A stretch of DNA of 64,000 bases from Candidatus Aenigmatarchaeota archaeon (GCA_016193585.1 JACPRW010000010.1:1-64000), one strand, 5' to 3'. Counted from the stretch's first letter, positions 50,170-58,903 are shown. Notes: generated by a model from the sequence alone, not told the origin. Program-made: numbers and translations.

Positions 50170-50811
50170 ATGGGCATTTCAGACCTGTTCATCCCCCGCG
50201 AGGAAAAGTTCTTTGAATTGCTCAAGCAGCAATCGGGGCATCTCGTTCTCAGCGCCAGAAAATTCGGCGACTTGATAGAGAACTACGGGAAACTCGCGCC
50301 TGAAGAGCGCGGCGGGCGCGTCAAGGAACTGAAAGAGCTTGAAGAAGCCGGCGACCGGATGGTGCACAACCTTATCACCGCGCTCCACAGAACCTTCATA
50401 ACGCCTATCGACCGCGAGGACATCCACCGGCTCGCCTGCGAGCTCGACGACGTCCTTGATTTCATAAACGGAACTTCGGTGAGGCTGCTCCTTTTTCGCA
50501 TCGAGCGCCTGACGCCGCATGCCCGTGATATGGCAGCGCTCATCGTGAAAGCTGCAGTACAGATGGATATGGCGGTGGCAAAACTGAGCGGAAACAGCAA
50601 TAACGTGCACGAGCACATAGCTGAGATACACATGCTTGAACATGCGTCGGACACCGTGTTTCATCGCGCGCTGCTCGACCTGTTCGACGGCACTGACGAC
50701 GCAAAGGAAATCATAAAGCTGCGCGAAATCTACGATTTTCTCAAGGCTGTCATGAACGAAGCAGAGGGCGTTTCGGACACTATAGAGGCAATCGTGGTCA
50801 AGCATGGCTGA
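50170..50811 (+). CDS. DUF47/PhoU-like phosphate-transport accessory protein
   Basis: A 213-residue all-helical protein of the DUF47 family (REEKFFELLKQQSGHLV, EEAGDRMVHNLITALHRTFITPIDREDIHRL, ELDDVLDFI, EIYDFLKAVMNEAEGVSDTIEAI). The acidic E-x-x-x-D metal sites are present. It overlaps the Pit transporter start by eight bases, the standard arrangement in which it regulates phosphate uptake. TATA TTTTTATAAT lies about 28 bases upstream. Confidence 0.9.
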   Translation: MGISDLFIPREEKFFELLKQQSGHLVLSARKFGDLIENYGKLAPEERGGRVKELKELEEAGDRMVHNLITALHRTFITPIDREDIHRLACELDDVLDFINGTSVRLLLFRIERLTPHARDMAALIVKAAVQMDMAVAKLSGNSNNVHEHIAEIHMLEHASDTVFHRALLDLFDGTDDAKEIIKLREIYDFLKAVMNEAEGVSDTIEAIVVKHG

Positions 50812-51793
50812 CCTCGTGCTTATAGGGTTCATCATCGCCATCGCGCTCATATTCGATTTCATCAACGGCTTCCACGACGCGGCTAATGCGATTTCGACCG
50901 TTGTCGCGACCAACGTGCTCACCCCGCGGCAGGCGGTGCTGCTTGCGGCGTTCTGGAACTTCGTCGGCATGTTTTTCTTTGGCGTGGCAGTGGCAACGAC
51001 CATCGGCAAGGGGATTATCAGCCCTTCGGCGTCGACTGTTGCGGTCATCTTTTCAGGACTGGTAGGCGCCATCGCGTGGAATATTATCACATGGTATTTC
51101 GGCCTGCCGACGTCAAGCAGCCACGCGCTTATCGGCGGTTTCGCCGGCGCTGCGGTCGCATCTGCAGGGTTCGGCGTGCTGCTCTGGGAAGGCATCACCA
51201 AGACGCTCACGTTCATGGCGCTTGCGCCGCTCATCGGGTTCGCCGTCGCCGGGCTCTTCAGCATCGCGGTGCTCAACCTGTCGAGGAATGCGGTGCCGCT
51301 CAGGGCGAACGCGCGCTTCAGGAAGCTGCAACTGCTCTCATCAAGCCTCTACAGCCTGGGTCACGGCACGAACGACGCGCAGAAAACCATGGGCATCATC
51401 GCGATTCTGCTGTTTAGCAGCGGCATCACATCGGAATTCCATGTGCCGTTGTGGGTGATTTTCCTAAGTCACGCCGCCATAGCGCTCGGCACGTACGCAG
51501 GCGGCTGGCGTATCGTCAAGACGATGGGCAAGCGGATAACGAAACTCAAGCCGGTGGACGGGTTCTGTGCAGAGTCTGCCGGAAGCACGGTCCTCATCGG
51601 CACTGCCGTCACCGGCATTCCGGTGAGCACCACGCATGTCATCTCAGGCTCGATAATGGGTGTCGGGACGGTGAAACGCGTCACGTCAGTCCGCTGGACA
51701 GTGGCGCGGACTATGTTTGTCGCATGGGTGCTCACCATCCCTGTCGCGGCGCTCATCGGCGCAGGGGCATACCTGCTCGTTTCGTTGCTCTAG
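50804..51793 (+). CDS. pitA: Pit-family inorganic phosphate transporter
   Basis: A 329-residue membrane transporter with about ten helices and the duplicated Pit signatures: DFINGFHDAANAIS near residue 22 and LGHGTNDAQKTMG near 185; PTSSSHALIGG and PVSTTHVISGSIMG mark the two halves. Transports phosphate with cations. Its DUF47 partner is upstream and overlapping. Confidence 0.93.
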   Translation: MADLVLIGFIIAIALIFDFINGFHDAANAISTVVATNVLTPRQAVLLAAFWNFVGMFFFGVAVATTIGKGIISPSASTVAVIFSGLVGAIAWNIITWYFGLPTSSSHALIGGFAGAAVASAGFGVLLWEGITKTLTFMALAPLIGFAVAGLFSIAVLNLSRNAVPLRANARFRKLQLLSSSLYSLGHGTNDAQKTMGIIAILLFSSGITSEFHVPLWVIFLSHAAIALGTYAGGWRIVKTMGKRITKLKPVDGFCAESAGSTVLIGTAVTGIPVSTTHVISGSIMGVGTVKRVTSVRWTVARTMFVAWVLTIPVAALIGAGAYLLVSLL

Positions 51794-51832
51794 GATGGTA
51801 GCGTTTATAAGGTTCCTCGCTCTATGAAGCTT

Positions 51833-52219
51833 ATGGCACAGAATTTCGAGGAGGCGGCGAAGAAGCTCGACATACGGGCGCTCCTCGTCTCGTCTGTCAT
51901 AACTGCCCTTGCGTTCGTCGTGGGCCTGACGTGGAACGAAGCCATCAAGCAGACGATTGCGCAGATAGTGCCCACAGGCGAGAGCTTGTTCTACAGCTAT
52001 CTCGCTGCCGTTGCTGTCACGTTCATGGCGGTCACCGTCGCCTATTTCCTCTACAGGAGCCAGGAAGTAAAGATACACAATCTGGAGCGGCTGCTGAGGA
52101 ACAGGCAACTGGAGCGGTTCGCCAATCAGCAGACGCTGCTGAGGAGCATCGAGCTCATGAGGGTGGCGAAGAAGGAAAAGGAACGCCTCAGGCGCGCCCT
52201 TATCAAGGACGAGCTGTAA
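51833..52219 (+). CDS. Small membrane protein, DUF5654-like (128 aa)
   Basis: Two hydrophobic helices (about 18-36 and 53-70) followed by a basic coiled coil (NLERLLRNRQLERF, KKEKERLRRALIKDEL). ATG 51833 preferred; ATG 51824 is in frame. TTTATAAGG lies at about 51805-51813. The helix-loop-helix-coiled-coil layout occurs in small archaeal membrane proteins of unknown role. Confidence 0.65.
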   Translation: MAQNFEEAAKKLDIRALLVSSVITALAFVVGLTWNEAIKQTIAQIVPTGESLFYSYLAAVAVTFMAVTVAYFLYRSQEVKIHNLERLLRNRQLERFANQQTLLRSIELMRVAKKEKERLRRALIKDEL

Positions 52220-52261
52220 CATGCTTGCTATTAAAAGCTTGCCGGCAACAATTCCTTTTTC

Positions 52262-52381
52262 GCTCCGTTAGTCTAGCCCGGTCAAGGATGGTGGCCTTTC
52301 GACGACCTTTTTTGGAAAAAAAGCTCGACCAAAAAAGCGGGAGCAAAGCCGCAGACACGGGTTCGAATCCCGTACGGAGCA
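52262..52381 (+). tRNA. tRNA-Glu (UUC) with anticodon-loop intron
   Basis: Acceptor GCTCCGT/ACGGAGC plus A73; T-arm ACGGG/CCCGT with TTCGAAT; anticodon stem GTGGC/GCCGC and loop CTTTCGA (anticodon TTC). About 45 bases (52303-52347) follow the loop before the 3' stem strand, i.e. the canonical position, and contain the small hairpin CTTTTTT/AAAAAAAG. Confidence 0.9.
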
Positions 52382-52417
52382 TGCAGACTATCAAAATAAT
52401 TTATACATGAGGAGTGA

Positions 52418-53653
52418 ATGAATACTATGGCACTTGAGCCCTTCAGCCTGCTCGTTCTTTTTGCGATTACCATCGTCGTCGGCTACATCGGCTCGCTGGT
52501 CTTTGAAAAGACGCACATCCCTGACATCATCTGGCTGATGCTGTTCGGGCTTCTCGTGTCCTCGCTGAACCTCGTGGACCGGAACGTGTTCGTTGTCATA
52601 TCGCCGTTCCTTTCCGCGATTGCAATCCTCATCATCCTCTTCGACGCCGGCCTGAACATGGATTTCTACCAGATGGTGCGCGGCGTGCCGCGCGGCATGT
52701 TCCTTGCGCTCATCGGCGCCGTCGTCGACACGCTCGTTGTCACTGCGGTGGGCGTGCTGGTCATTGGCATGAACCTGCTCCATGCGCTCCTGCTCGGCAT
52801 CATCCTGGTAGGCACGAGCTCGGCAATAGTTTTGTCGGTTGCCTCCCGGCTGCGGGCGCGGGAAAAGATAAAGATGACGCTCGAGCTCGAATCGATATTC
52901 ACCGACCCGCTCGTTATCGTCGTTGCCATTGTCCTGCTCAACATCATGGTGCAGCCCGGCGCGCAGCTGAGCACCGTCTCCGTGGCGGGGAGCAGCGTCA
53001 TGAGCGCGTTCTCCATAGGCGCGGTGGTGGGGATGATAACGGGCCTCATATGGCTGTTCGCGCTCGACAAGCTCAAGGGAAAGCCGTTCGACTATATGCT
53101 CTCGCTCGCAATCCTGCTGCTCGTCTACGTGTTCGTCGAGGCGGTGGGCGGCTCGGGAGCTATAGGCGCGCTGTTCTTCGGTCTCGTGCTGGGCAACGGC
53201 GCCGCCTTCTCGCGCATGCTCAAGTTCGAGAAGCAGTTCACGATAGACCACCTGTTCAAGCGGTTCCAGAACGAGGTGAGCTTCTTCATCCGCTCCTTCT
53301 TCTTCGTGTATCTGGGGCTCATCGTCAGCATACAGGCGCAGTACGTGCTCTACGGCATCGTGATAACCTTCGTCATTGCGGTGAGCCGCTTCGTGGTGGT
53401 GAAGCTCGGCACCGCCGGCCTGCAGCTCCCGGCCTCAGAGAAGCGGGTGATGAGCATCATGATACCGCGCGGCCTTGCCCCCGCCGTCCTTGCGCAGCTG
53501 CCGGTTGTCTACGGCATCGAGGGCGCTGACATATACACCAACGTGATTTTCGTGGTCATCCTCGCGAGCGTGCTGTACACGACCGTCGCGATAAAGTTCG
53601 TTGACGGCAGGAAGCATGAAATTGCACCGCACGTTCCGAAAAAAGATAAGTGA
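52418..53653 (+). CDS. Cation:proton antiporter (CPA1/NhaP-like)
   Basis: A 411-residue protein with 11-13 membrane helices. It shows the family features: LFDAGLNMDF, an unwound-helix region LVGTSSAIVLS, ELESIFTDPLVIV (the DP ion-binding Asp of CPA1), and VEAVGGSGAIGALFFG. Probably Na+(K+)/H+ exchange. No cytoplasmic TrkA domain. A TATA-like ATTTATACATG lies 25 bases upstream. Confidence 0.9.
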   Translation: MNTMALEPFSLLVLFAITIVVGYIGSLVFEKTHIPDIIWLMLFGLLVSSLNLVDRNVFVVISPFLSAIAILIILFDAGLNMDFYQMVRGVPRGMFLALIGAVVDTLVVTAVGVLVIGMNLLHALLLGIILVGTSSAIVLSVASRLRAREKIKMTLELESIFTDPLVIVVAIVLLNIMVQPGAQLSTVSVAGSSVMSAFSIGAVVGMITGLIWLFALDKLKGKPFDYMLSLAILLLVYVFVEAVGGSGAIGALFFGLVLGNGAAFSRMLKFEKQFTIDHLFKRFQNEVSFFIRSFFFVYLGLIVSIQAQYVLYGIVITFVIAVSRFVVVKLGTAGLQLPASEKRVMSIMIPRGLAPAVLAQLPVVYGIEGADIYTNVIFVVILASVLYTTVAIKFVDGRKHEIAPHVPKKDK

Positions 53654-53694
53654 AACTCTTAAGAGCATTTCATTGCAATGCTAGCCGGATATAT

Positions 53695-53967
53695 ATGAAC
53701 ACCGTCCACTGTGCCCACATCCTCGTGAAGACCGAGCAGGAAGCGAGCGAGGTGCTGAAGGCGCTCCGGGCTGGCTCGAGCTTCGCGAAGCTTGCACAGG
53801 AGAAGTCGCTGTGCCCGTCGCGCAAGCAGGGCGGCGATCTCGGCACGTTCGGCAGGGGTCAGATGGTCCGTCCCTTTGAGCAGGCAGCGTTCGCGCTCGA
53901 AAAAGGCCAGCTGTCGCCGCCGGTGAAGACCGAGTTCGGCTGGCACGTCATCAGGCGGCTCGGGTAA
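53695..53967 (+). CDS. Parvulin-type peptidyl-prolyl isomerase
   Basis: A 90-residue stand-alone parvulin: VHCAHILVKTEQEASEV, LRAGSSFAKLAQEKSLCPS, GGDLGTFGRGQMVRPFEQAAFAL and the terminal FGWHVIRRL. His and Phe residues of the active site are conserved. A small cytosolic foldase, as in thaumarchaeal and bacterial Par10. Confidence 0.92.
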   Translation: MNTVHCAHILVKTEQEASEVLKALRAGSSFAKLAQEKSLCPSRKQGGDLGTFGRGQMVRPFEQAAFALEKGQLSPPVKTEFGWHVIRRLG

Positions 53968-53999
53968 TTTGCGCGTCCTTCTTGAAAATCTATTAATGC

Positions 54000-54263
54000 A
54001 TGCGGAGAAAATATAGTATAAGTGATATTGTGGCGTTCGACCTTGCGGTAAATGTTCAGTCGTTCCCGAAGTGCAACGTGTGCGGCCATGAGATGGCGCT
54101 CGTCAAGGTGTACGAGCTCGAGATGGAGAGCGACAAGGAGGAGGGTGGCAGTCCGCACGGCCACAGCTTCAGGCCGGGTCTCGAGAAATCAAACAGCGAC
54201 GCCGCCTACTTCACGTGGAAGTGCAGCTGCGGGAACATTATCAGCGCGCACGCGGGCGACTAA
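54000..54263 (+). CDS. Small zinc-ribbon protein (87 aa)
   Basis: Two Cys pairs (CNVCGH and CSCGN) frame a charged middle with His residues, giving one zinc ribbon. Start uncertain: ATG 54000 or a downstream GTG at 54030. The TATA-like CTATTAATG precedes 54000 closely. Function unknown. Confidence 0.6.
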   Translation: MRRKYSISDIVAFDLAVNVQSFPKCNVCGHEMALVKVYELEMESDKEEGGSPHGHSFRPGLEKSNSDAAYFTWKCSCGNIISAHAGD

Positions 54264-55477
54264 GCGGCTGGAGAGGGCGCATGGCGCCGCTCCCCTGCAA
54301 GCAGCAGTTCGCTGTCATGTGCATACCGCGCCGGCTGCTCGGTCCACCAACTGGGATAGTCGTGGGTGACCGCCCATGTAAAGCAGCTTGCCTGGCTGCG
54401 GAGCGCGTTGCGCTCCAGCCTGTTGAGAACTTCGGGAGGCGTCCCGTTCCGTAGTCCGCCTTGGTACAGTTGCCATACCCTGTCTATATTCTCCCAGAGT
54501 TTGTTGTGCCGTTCATTGCCGTCCCAGATGACAAAGCCGCCGGGATAGTATGACGTTGGTGGTATAACGGCATCGGTGTGCACCGGACTTCGCAACGATG
54601 CGAATTCTGGAAGGTGTGTCGTTCTGACGCCGTGCCGCTCGACGACGCTGTACAGCTCGTCAAGGTACCGTTCTGCCTTGTCGTGGGGCACGCCGGCAAG
54701 GAGCGCGTGGTGGAAAAATGCCTCGCCGTCGAGGTCGGTCAGCATGAATGGTGATTGTAAAAGCTGCTGTGCAAACTCTTCGGCAGCATCGCGGGGGTCG
54801 CCTCCGTAATCCCTGAACCACGTGAAATAATTCCTGCCGTAGTGGTCCATGCCGCTCAGGAGGTTTGACAACCCGTCATCGCGGCAGAGGAGTACAAGGT
54901 TTCCTTTTTTGTAGGGAACGCCGTACTGAAGGCCTGCGGCAGCGTACGTCACGCCGCTGAGGAGCGCAATATCGTGGTATTCCCCCACCAGAGCAAGCGT
55001 TCTTTCGTCAACCGCGTACTCGGGGAACCTGAATGCTTTCGGCATCGTGCCGAACAGCGCGCGTTTGCGCTCGATGTCCTTCTCGATATGGAGCCGTGCC
55101 GCAGCATCGCCATAACGATTGCAGACGAGCGGCAGGATGGCGTGGCAATCTGCCGTTCCGGTGAGATGTATCTGGCCGCGGTCGCTGCCGTTTCGTATGC
55201 GGTCAATGAACTCGGGGTTGTATCGCTCCATCAGCTCGAGCAGCGTGCCGGTGACGTTGAGATTCACCATGATGCCCGGGTGCGCCTCAAGCACGTCCAG
55301 ATGGTGCCGGTACGAGCGCTCGGCGCACTCATCGTAGTAGTGCCGCGTCGCCGCATCATATGGCGGCTGGTGCCAGTGGAAGACAGGGCACCAGACCGGA
55401 TTGGATGATCCATGTGTTTGTTGCGGGTAGAGAAATTTGGCTGCACTGGGACCGGGAGAATTGTGCACAACCCGCAC
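54260..55477 (-). CDS. Glycoside hydrolase family 57-like protein
   Basis: A 405-residue protein with the GH57 hallmark VFHWHQPPY at residues 32-40, LNVTGTLLELM, GQIHLTGTADCHAILPL, FRFPEYAVDERTLALV, and DLDGEAFFHHALL (candidate second catalytic acid region). Family members act on alpha-glucans. GTG start at 55477; a GATTTTATAG box lies about 25 bases upstream. Overlaps the zinc-ribbon gene by four bases. Confidence 0.85.
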   Translation of the reverse strand: MRVVHNSPGPSAAKFLYPQQTHGSSNPVWCPVFHWHQPPYDAATRHYYDECAERSYRHHLDVLEAHPGIMVNLNVTGTLLELMERYNPEFIDRIRNGSDRGQIHLTGTADCHAILPLVCNRYGDAAARLHIEKDIERKRALFGTMPKAFRFPEYAVDERTLALVGEYHDIALLSGVTYAAAGLQYGVPYKKGNLVLLCRDDGLSNLLSGMDHYGRNYFTWFRDYGGDPRDAAEEFAQQLLQSPFMLTDLDGEAFFHHALLAGVPHDKAERYLDELYSVVERHGVRTTHLPEFASLRSPVHTDAVIPPTSYYPGGFVIWDGNERHNKLWENIDRVWQLYQGGLRNGTPPEVLNRLERNALRSQASCFTWAVTHDYPSWWTEQPARYAHDSELLLAGERRHAPSPAA

Positions 55478-55549
55478 AAAAGATTATTATCCGTCATCTA
55501 TAAAATCCTTTGGTTCGATGTATACTGAAGGACACAAGTAATCGTGAGA

Positions 55550-55705
55550 GCGGGGGTCTCCTAGCCAGTTCGGTTGCAAAGCAACAGTAGCCTAGAGTGG
55601 TCAAACGCAGGGACCTTTGGAGCAAGATTGCAGCATGATGCTGCAAGGCGAAGTTGAGGGCCTTGTGCGTTAGTCGCTTCGAGAGTTCAAATCTCTCCCC
55701 CCGCA
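55550..55705 (+). tRNA. tRNA-Leu (probably GAG) with multiple insertions
   Basis: Acceptor GCGGGGG/CCCCCGC plus A73; T-arm GAGAG/CTCTC with TTCAAAT; a class II variable arm (GCG/CGC); and TTGAGGG followed by CCTTG, an anticodon loop and stem strand with anticodon GAG. The gene is about 70 bases longer than a normal tRNA-Leu. Extra DNA lies in the D-arm (about 55567-55610, duplicated TAGCC, hairpin GTTGC/GCAAC) and before the anticodon loop (about 55622-55648, hairpin GCAGCA/TGCTGC). Exact exon borders are unresolved. Confidence 0.75.
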
Positions 55706-55740
55706 TTTTCTTTCTTAAGCTTTTGCATCGTAGTTCGCGC

Positions 55741-56010
55741 ATGAAACGACGCGCTGCGATTGAGGAAAGTGCCTGCGACCATCCGTTCGTCTACGTGAAC
55801 GGCAGTGCAACAGATGGCGGATACAGGGACGCGCACTGCACGGCGTGCGGCGGAGGGTACCCGTTCTCGGCATCACGCACCATGAACGGCGTGCGGTACG
55901 ATGGCACAGCATTGAAACTTCGTGTGCGCGGTCGGAAAGATGATGAACAGTATCCTCTTTTTGTGCGGGCGGACGTCATGGAGCGCGTCGCCGAAGCGGT
56001 AGGAACTTGA
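55741..56010 (+). CDS. Hypothetical protein (89 aa)
   Basis: A soluble, charged protein: CDHPFVYVNGSATDGGYRDAHC and CTACGGGYPF. The Cys and His could bind zinc. A TATA-like TTCTTAAGC lies about 28 bases upstream. No family recognised. Confidence 0.55.
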   Translation: MKRRAAIEESACDHPFVYVNGSATDGGYRDAHCTACGGGYPFSASRTMNGVRYDGTALKLRVRGRKDDEQYPLFVRADVMERVAEAVGT

Positions 56011-56036
56011 CTGTTATTTTCTTTGAGCGCATGGCT

Positions 56037-56130
56037 TATAGCAGATTGTAATAATAATGGAACTTTTTACCACAATCTGCTATAGGGAAAGAACATTGTA
56101 AAATGTTCCAAAATCAATGTTCTTTACTAT
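56037..56130. repeat. Double-hairpin element E9 (same family as E3)
   Basis: Differs from 20499-20591 at only two or three bases, in loop 1 and in the linker; the stems and loop 2 are identical. Loop 1 GGAACTTTTT and loop 2 AAAATGTTCC still pair. Confidence 0.88.
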
Positions 56131-56160
56131 TACATTCCTCGCCCTCTCTACGTATTTTTC

Positions 56161-56478
56161 TTATCCCTGCAGGAAGTGTCGTGCGCTGTCAATATTCTCG
56201 TAGAAGTGGTTCGTCAGCCAGCCGTCGTAGCAAAAGCCGGTGTTCCGCAGCGCGATGTCCGCCGCCGTGCGCAGGTGATCGAGCGTGCCGCCGACATCGG
56301 TGCCAAGTGCGTGGCTTATGCGCTGGCGTTCGTGGAGCAGCGTGTTCAGCTCAATGCCCGAAAAGAAATGAGTAGCCGGCATCCGCTTCTCGATGGAAAC
56401 GCGCCTGATGAGTTCGGCGTCCTTGACGACCTCGTCCGGCATGCCGTGGTGATAGATGAAACAGAGGGCGAGTTGCAT
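56161..56478 (-). CDS. Hypothetical protein (105 aa)
   Basis: A helical protein with several His (IYHHGMPDEVV, HERQRISHALG, NHFYENIDSARHFL). A good promoter (CATTTAAATTT about 30 bases upstream) is shared divergently with the pentapeptide-repeat gene. Function unknown; a metal-binding helical bundle is possible. Confidence 0.58.
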   Translation of the reverse strand: MQLALCFIYHHGMPDEVVKDAELIRRVSIEKRMPATHFFSGIELNTLLHERQRISHALGTDVGGTLDHLRTAADIALRNTGFCYDGWLTNHFYENIDSARHFLQG

Positions 56479-56532
56479 ACGCGGTCACATGTACAATTGG
56501 TGAAATTTAAATGTTGGAGAAAGATAAATAGC

Positions 56533-57249
56533 ATGAGAAGCCGCCGCCCGATGCCCGCCCACGAAATCCTCGCGCGGTACAAGAAGGGCGAGCGCAGCTT
56601 CGACAACGTCATGTGCACGGGCGCGCAGTTCGACGGCGTGACGCTCGCCGGCATCTCGTTCAGGAACGCGGATTTAAGCTTCTCCTCGTTCGACACCGCC
56701 GACCTCACCGGCGCCGATTTCTCGGAGGCGTTCCTCGACTGGTCGTCGTTCCGGCGCACGGTTGTGCGCAGGACAAAATTCGACGGCGCGTCGATGAAGT
56801 GGTGCGCGCTCAACGAGGCAATTGTCGACAAGACGAGCTTCAGGAAAGCGGACATGAGCTGGTCCATCATGTTCAGCACCAACCGCAACAACGCGGACTG
56901 GACGGACGCCAACTTCATTACCTGCGCGTTCGACCCGTCGGAAATCACGGCAAAGGGCATCGCCCTGCATCCTGACCAGATCGAGAAGCTCAAATCGAGG
57001 ATACCGTACGAGATATGGCTGCGCATAAAATTCAGCCTCCAAACCGTCGCGATGCGGTTCGAGCGGCGAGCGGAGCTGGACGTGAGCAGGAGTTCGTATG
57101 CAACGTCGCTCGTGAAGGCGGGCTACGGCGCAGGCGCTGGTATGGTCGTGCGGCAGCCGAAAGCGGGCGCGTACACGCCGGGCGCTGCGTACACGATTAC
57201 CAACCCGTACCAGACCGAGCGGAAAAAGACAGGGTCATATTGGGGATAG
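56533..57249 (+). CDS. Pentapeptide-repeat protein
   Basis: A 238-residue protein with about 15 pentapeptide repeats (A/C-D/N-L/F-x-x: FRNADLSFSSFDTADLTGADFSEAFLDWSSF) over residues 20-125, forming a right-handed quadrilateral helix. A helical tail and a Tyr/Thr-rich end follow. Molecular role unknown; some pentapeptide proteins mimic DNA. ATG 56533 about 25 bases after TTTAAATG. Confidence 0.85.
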   Translation: MRSRRPMPAHEILARYKKGERSFDNVMCTGAQFDGVTLAGISFRNADLSFSSFDTADLTGADFSEAFLDWSSFRRTVVRRTKFDGASMKWCALNEAIVDKTSFRKADMSWSIMFSTNRNNADWTDANFITCAFDPSEITAKGIALHPDQIEKLKSRIPYEIWLRIKFSLQTVAMRFERRAELDVSRSSYATSLVKAGYGAGAGMVVRQPKAGAYTPGAAYTITNPYQTERKKTGSYWG

Positions 57250-57280
57250 TATGGTTCACGGGTTGCCAGAAGCTGGACTG

Positions 57281-57550
57281 ATGCAGTATCACACTATTGC
57301 ATACGGCCTCGTGCAGGGCGTGTTCTTCCGCGACTTCGTGCGGCAGAGCGCTCTGGAGCTCGGCGTCACCGGCTGGGCGAAGAACCTGCCCGACGGCTCT
57401 GTTGAGATTCTGGCAGAAGGCGACAAAGAGCAGCTCGAAAAACTCTTGGAAAAGGTCCGCGTCGGCCCGGACCGCGCGCGCGTCGAGCGGCTTGAAATAG
57501 AAAAAGCGAAATGCGACAAAAGGCAGTACGCGGGATTTGCACTATACTGA
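57281..57550 (+). CDS. acyP: Acylphosphatase
   Basis: An 89-residue acylphosphatase: YGLVQGVFFRDFVRQSA (catalytic Arg) and GWAKNLPDGSVEILAEG (catalytic Asn). Hydrolyses carboxyl-phosphate bonds. The ATG at 57281 gives the family N-terminus, shortly after the pentapeptide gene. Confidence 0.93.
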   Translation: MQYHTIAYGLVQGVFFRDFVRQSALELGVTGWAKNLPDGSVEILAEGDKEQLEKLLEKVRVGPDRARVERLEIEKAKCDKRQYAGFALY

Positions 57551-57569
57551 AGGACATCAGAGAAACATG

Positions 57570-58022
57570 TTACTGAGCTATGTCAGCTACGTCGAGGTGG
57601 GGCAGGACATCTTTCAGATACTGTACTGGAAAATAAATAGTCTTCGTATTGTCATCGGGGTGGCAGTTGATTTCTTTTAGCTTCAGCACACCGTTATCGG
57701 CAATCACTTCAGGGCAGGAAAAAAGGTTTACCGCCCCCACATCCACGCCTGTCTGTGTCTTGACTTCTTCAGGAGTAGCCATCCTCACCCTTTTGGTCCT
57801 GCGAAAATCCCGTATCTTGTCAAAATCGCACCTTGTATCCCCGCACAGCACAATCAGGAAAAAGCCTTTCTCGTCTTTCATCAAAATATTCTTGACCACC
57901 TTACTTGGATGTATGCCCTCCGCTTCGCTTGCCTCTGCGATGTTGTAAACAGGTTTATGGCTGGCGACCTTAAAGGGTATATGGTGCTCCGATAGGAATT
58001 TTGCCATCATCTCCTCGTTCAT
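57570..58022 (-). CDS. YbaK/EbsC-type aminoacyl-tRNA deacylase
   Basis: A 150-residue editing-domain protein: HKPVYNIAEASEAEGIHPSKVVKNILMK (catalytic Lys), LCGDTRCDFDKI, and MATPEEVKTQTGVDVGAVNLFS. Members remove misattached amino acids from tRNA (Cys or Ala from tRNA-Pro). ATG at 58022 chosen from the family start. Confidence 0.88.
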   Translation of the reverse strand: MNEEMMAKFLSEHHIPFKVASHKPVYNIAEASEAEGIHPSKVVKNILMKDEKGFFLIVLCGDTRCDFDKIRDFRRTKRVRMATPEEVKTQTGVDVGAVNLFSCPEVIADNGVLKLKEINCHPDDNTKTIYFPVQYLKDVLPHLDVADIAQ

Positions 58023-58030
58023 GTGCGCAC

Positions 58031-58189
58031 CTAGAACTTGAAGGCGAACCAGAGCACCGACAGCAGCAGGTACAGCACCGCAAGAATCATGCCAATGGTC
58101 GACGCAGGCTCCTTCGCGAGCCACAGGCGGATAAGCTCTCCTGCCAGCAGAATGCCGGTGAAAAAGCGCAGGTAGCTGCCGAATGCCAT
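58031..58189 (-). CDS. Small two-helix membrane protein (52 aa)
   Basis: MAFGSYLRFFTGILLAGELI then MILAVLYLLLSVLWFAFKF: two helices with a short charged turn. ATG 58189 preferred over the long frame because GTATTAAAAG lies about 25 bases upstream. Probably co-transcribed with the deacylase gene eight bases downstream. Confidence 0.6.
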   Translation of the reverse strand: MAFGSYLRFFTGILLAGELIRLWLAKEPASTIGMILAVLYLLLSVLWFAFKF

Positions 58190-58600
58190 CAGATACGTCG
58201 GTGAACAGTCTTTTAATACTTTAAGCACGGATAGTAGTTGGGTTTTCAGCGGCGTGAACGTCCGTTCACGTCGAAGGGCGGCTTGGTTTGGCAACTGTTG
58301 CTCACAGGATTTTGATACGCAGAGGGCGCACTGTCCTTTGGTAATCAGCAATTAGCAGAACCAACCGTTTCTCTGTTTCATAATCACGAGCTCTTCGGAG
58401 CGATGAATCACGCTGCGCGCCTCGGTAATGGCGTTGTTTTCGAGTGTATGCAAAAAAGAAACGGCGGACGCACGGCGTCCGTCCCGCATGCGATGAAAAA
58501 ACAGTTCACGCGCAGCTCAGGTGAAGGCATTATGCAGTCATAATGTCGGATAGAGGTATGAGCAGGCCAAACACTATTAGAAAAATTTGCAGGGTAAGTG
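58190..58600. other. Non-coding region upstream of 16S rRNA
   Basis: No convincing gene. It contains a few small hairpins (GGACG/CGTCC near 58466-58482). I could not identify a clear TATA box for the rRNA transcript. Confidence 0.4.
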
Positions 58601-58611
58601 TTTTCCCTACA
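58601..58611 (+). promoter_or_regulatory. Pre-16S processing helix, 5' strand
   Basis: TTTTCCCTAC at 58601-58610 is the exact complement of GTAGGGAAAA at 62306-62315, just outside both ends of 16S. This is the expected position of the archaeal pre-rRNA processing stem. Confidence 0.7.
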
Positions 58612-58903
58612 ATTCCGGTTGATCCCGCCGGAGACTACCTTTATCAGGATTCGGCTAAGCCATGCGAGTCACTGCCGCAAGGCAGGGCGAACTGCTCAGT
58701 AACACGTAGCTAATCTGCCCTCAGGAAGGGGATAACGCCGCGAAAGTGGCGATAATACCCTATAGGCGATAGAGGCTGGAAGGCGCTTTCGCCAAAAGCC
58801 GCAAGGCACCTGAGGATGAGGCTGCGGCGGATTAAGCTGTTGTTAGGATAAATGCCTAACAAACTTATAATCCGTACGGGTCGTGAGAGCGATAGCCCGG
58901 AGA

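Noticed and set aside
50179..51276. 365-residue minus-strand frame opposite the phosphate transporter genes
   Set aside because: Antisense shadow; the plus strand carries clear DUF47 and Pit families.
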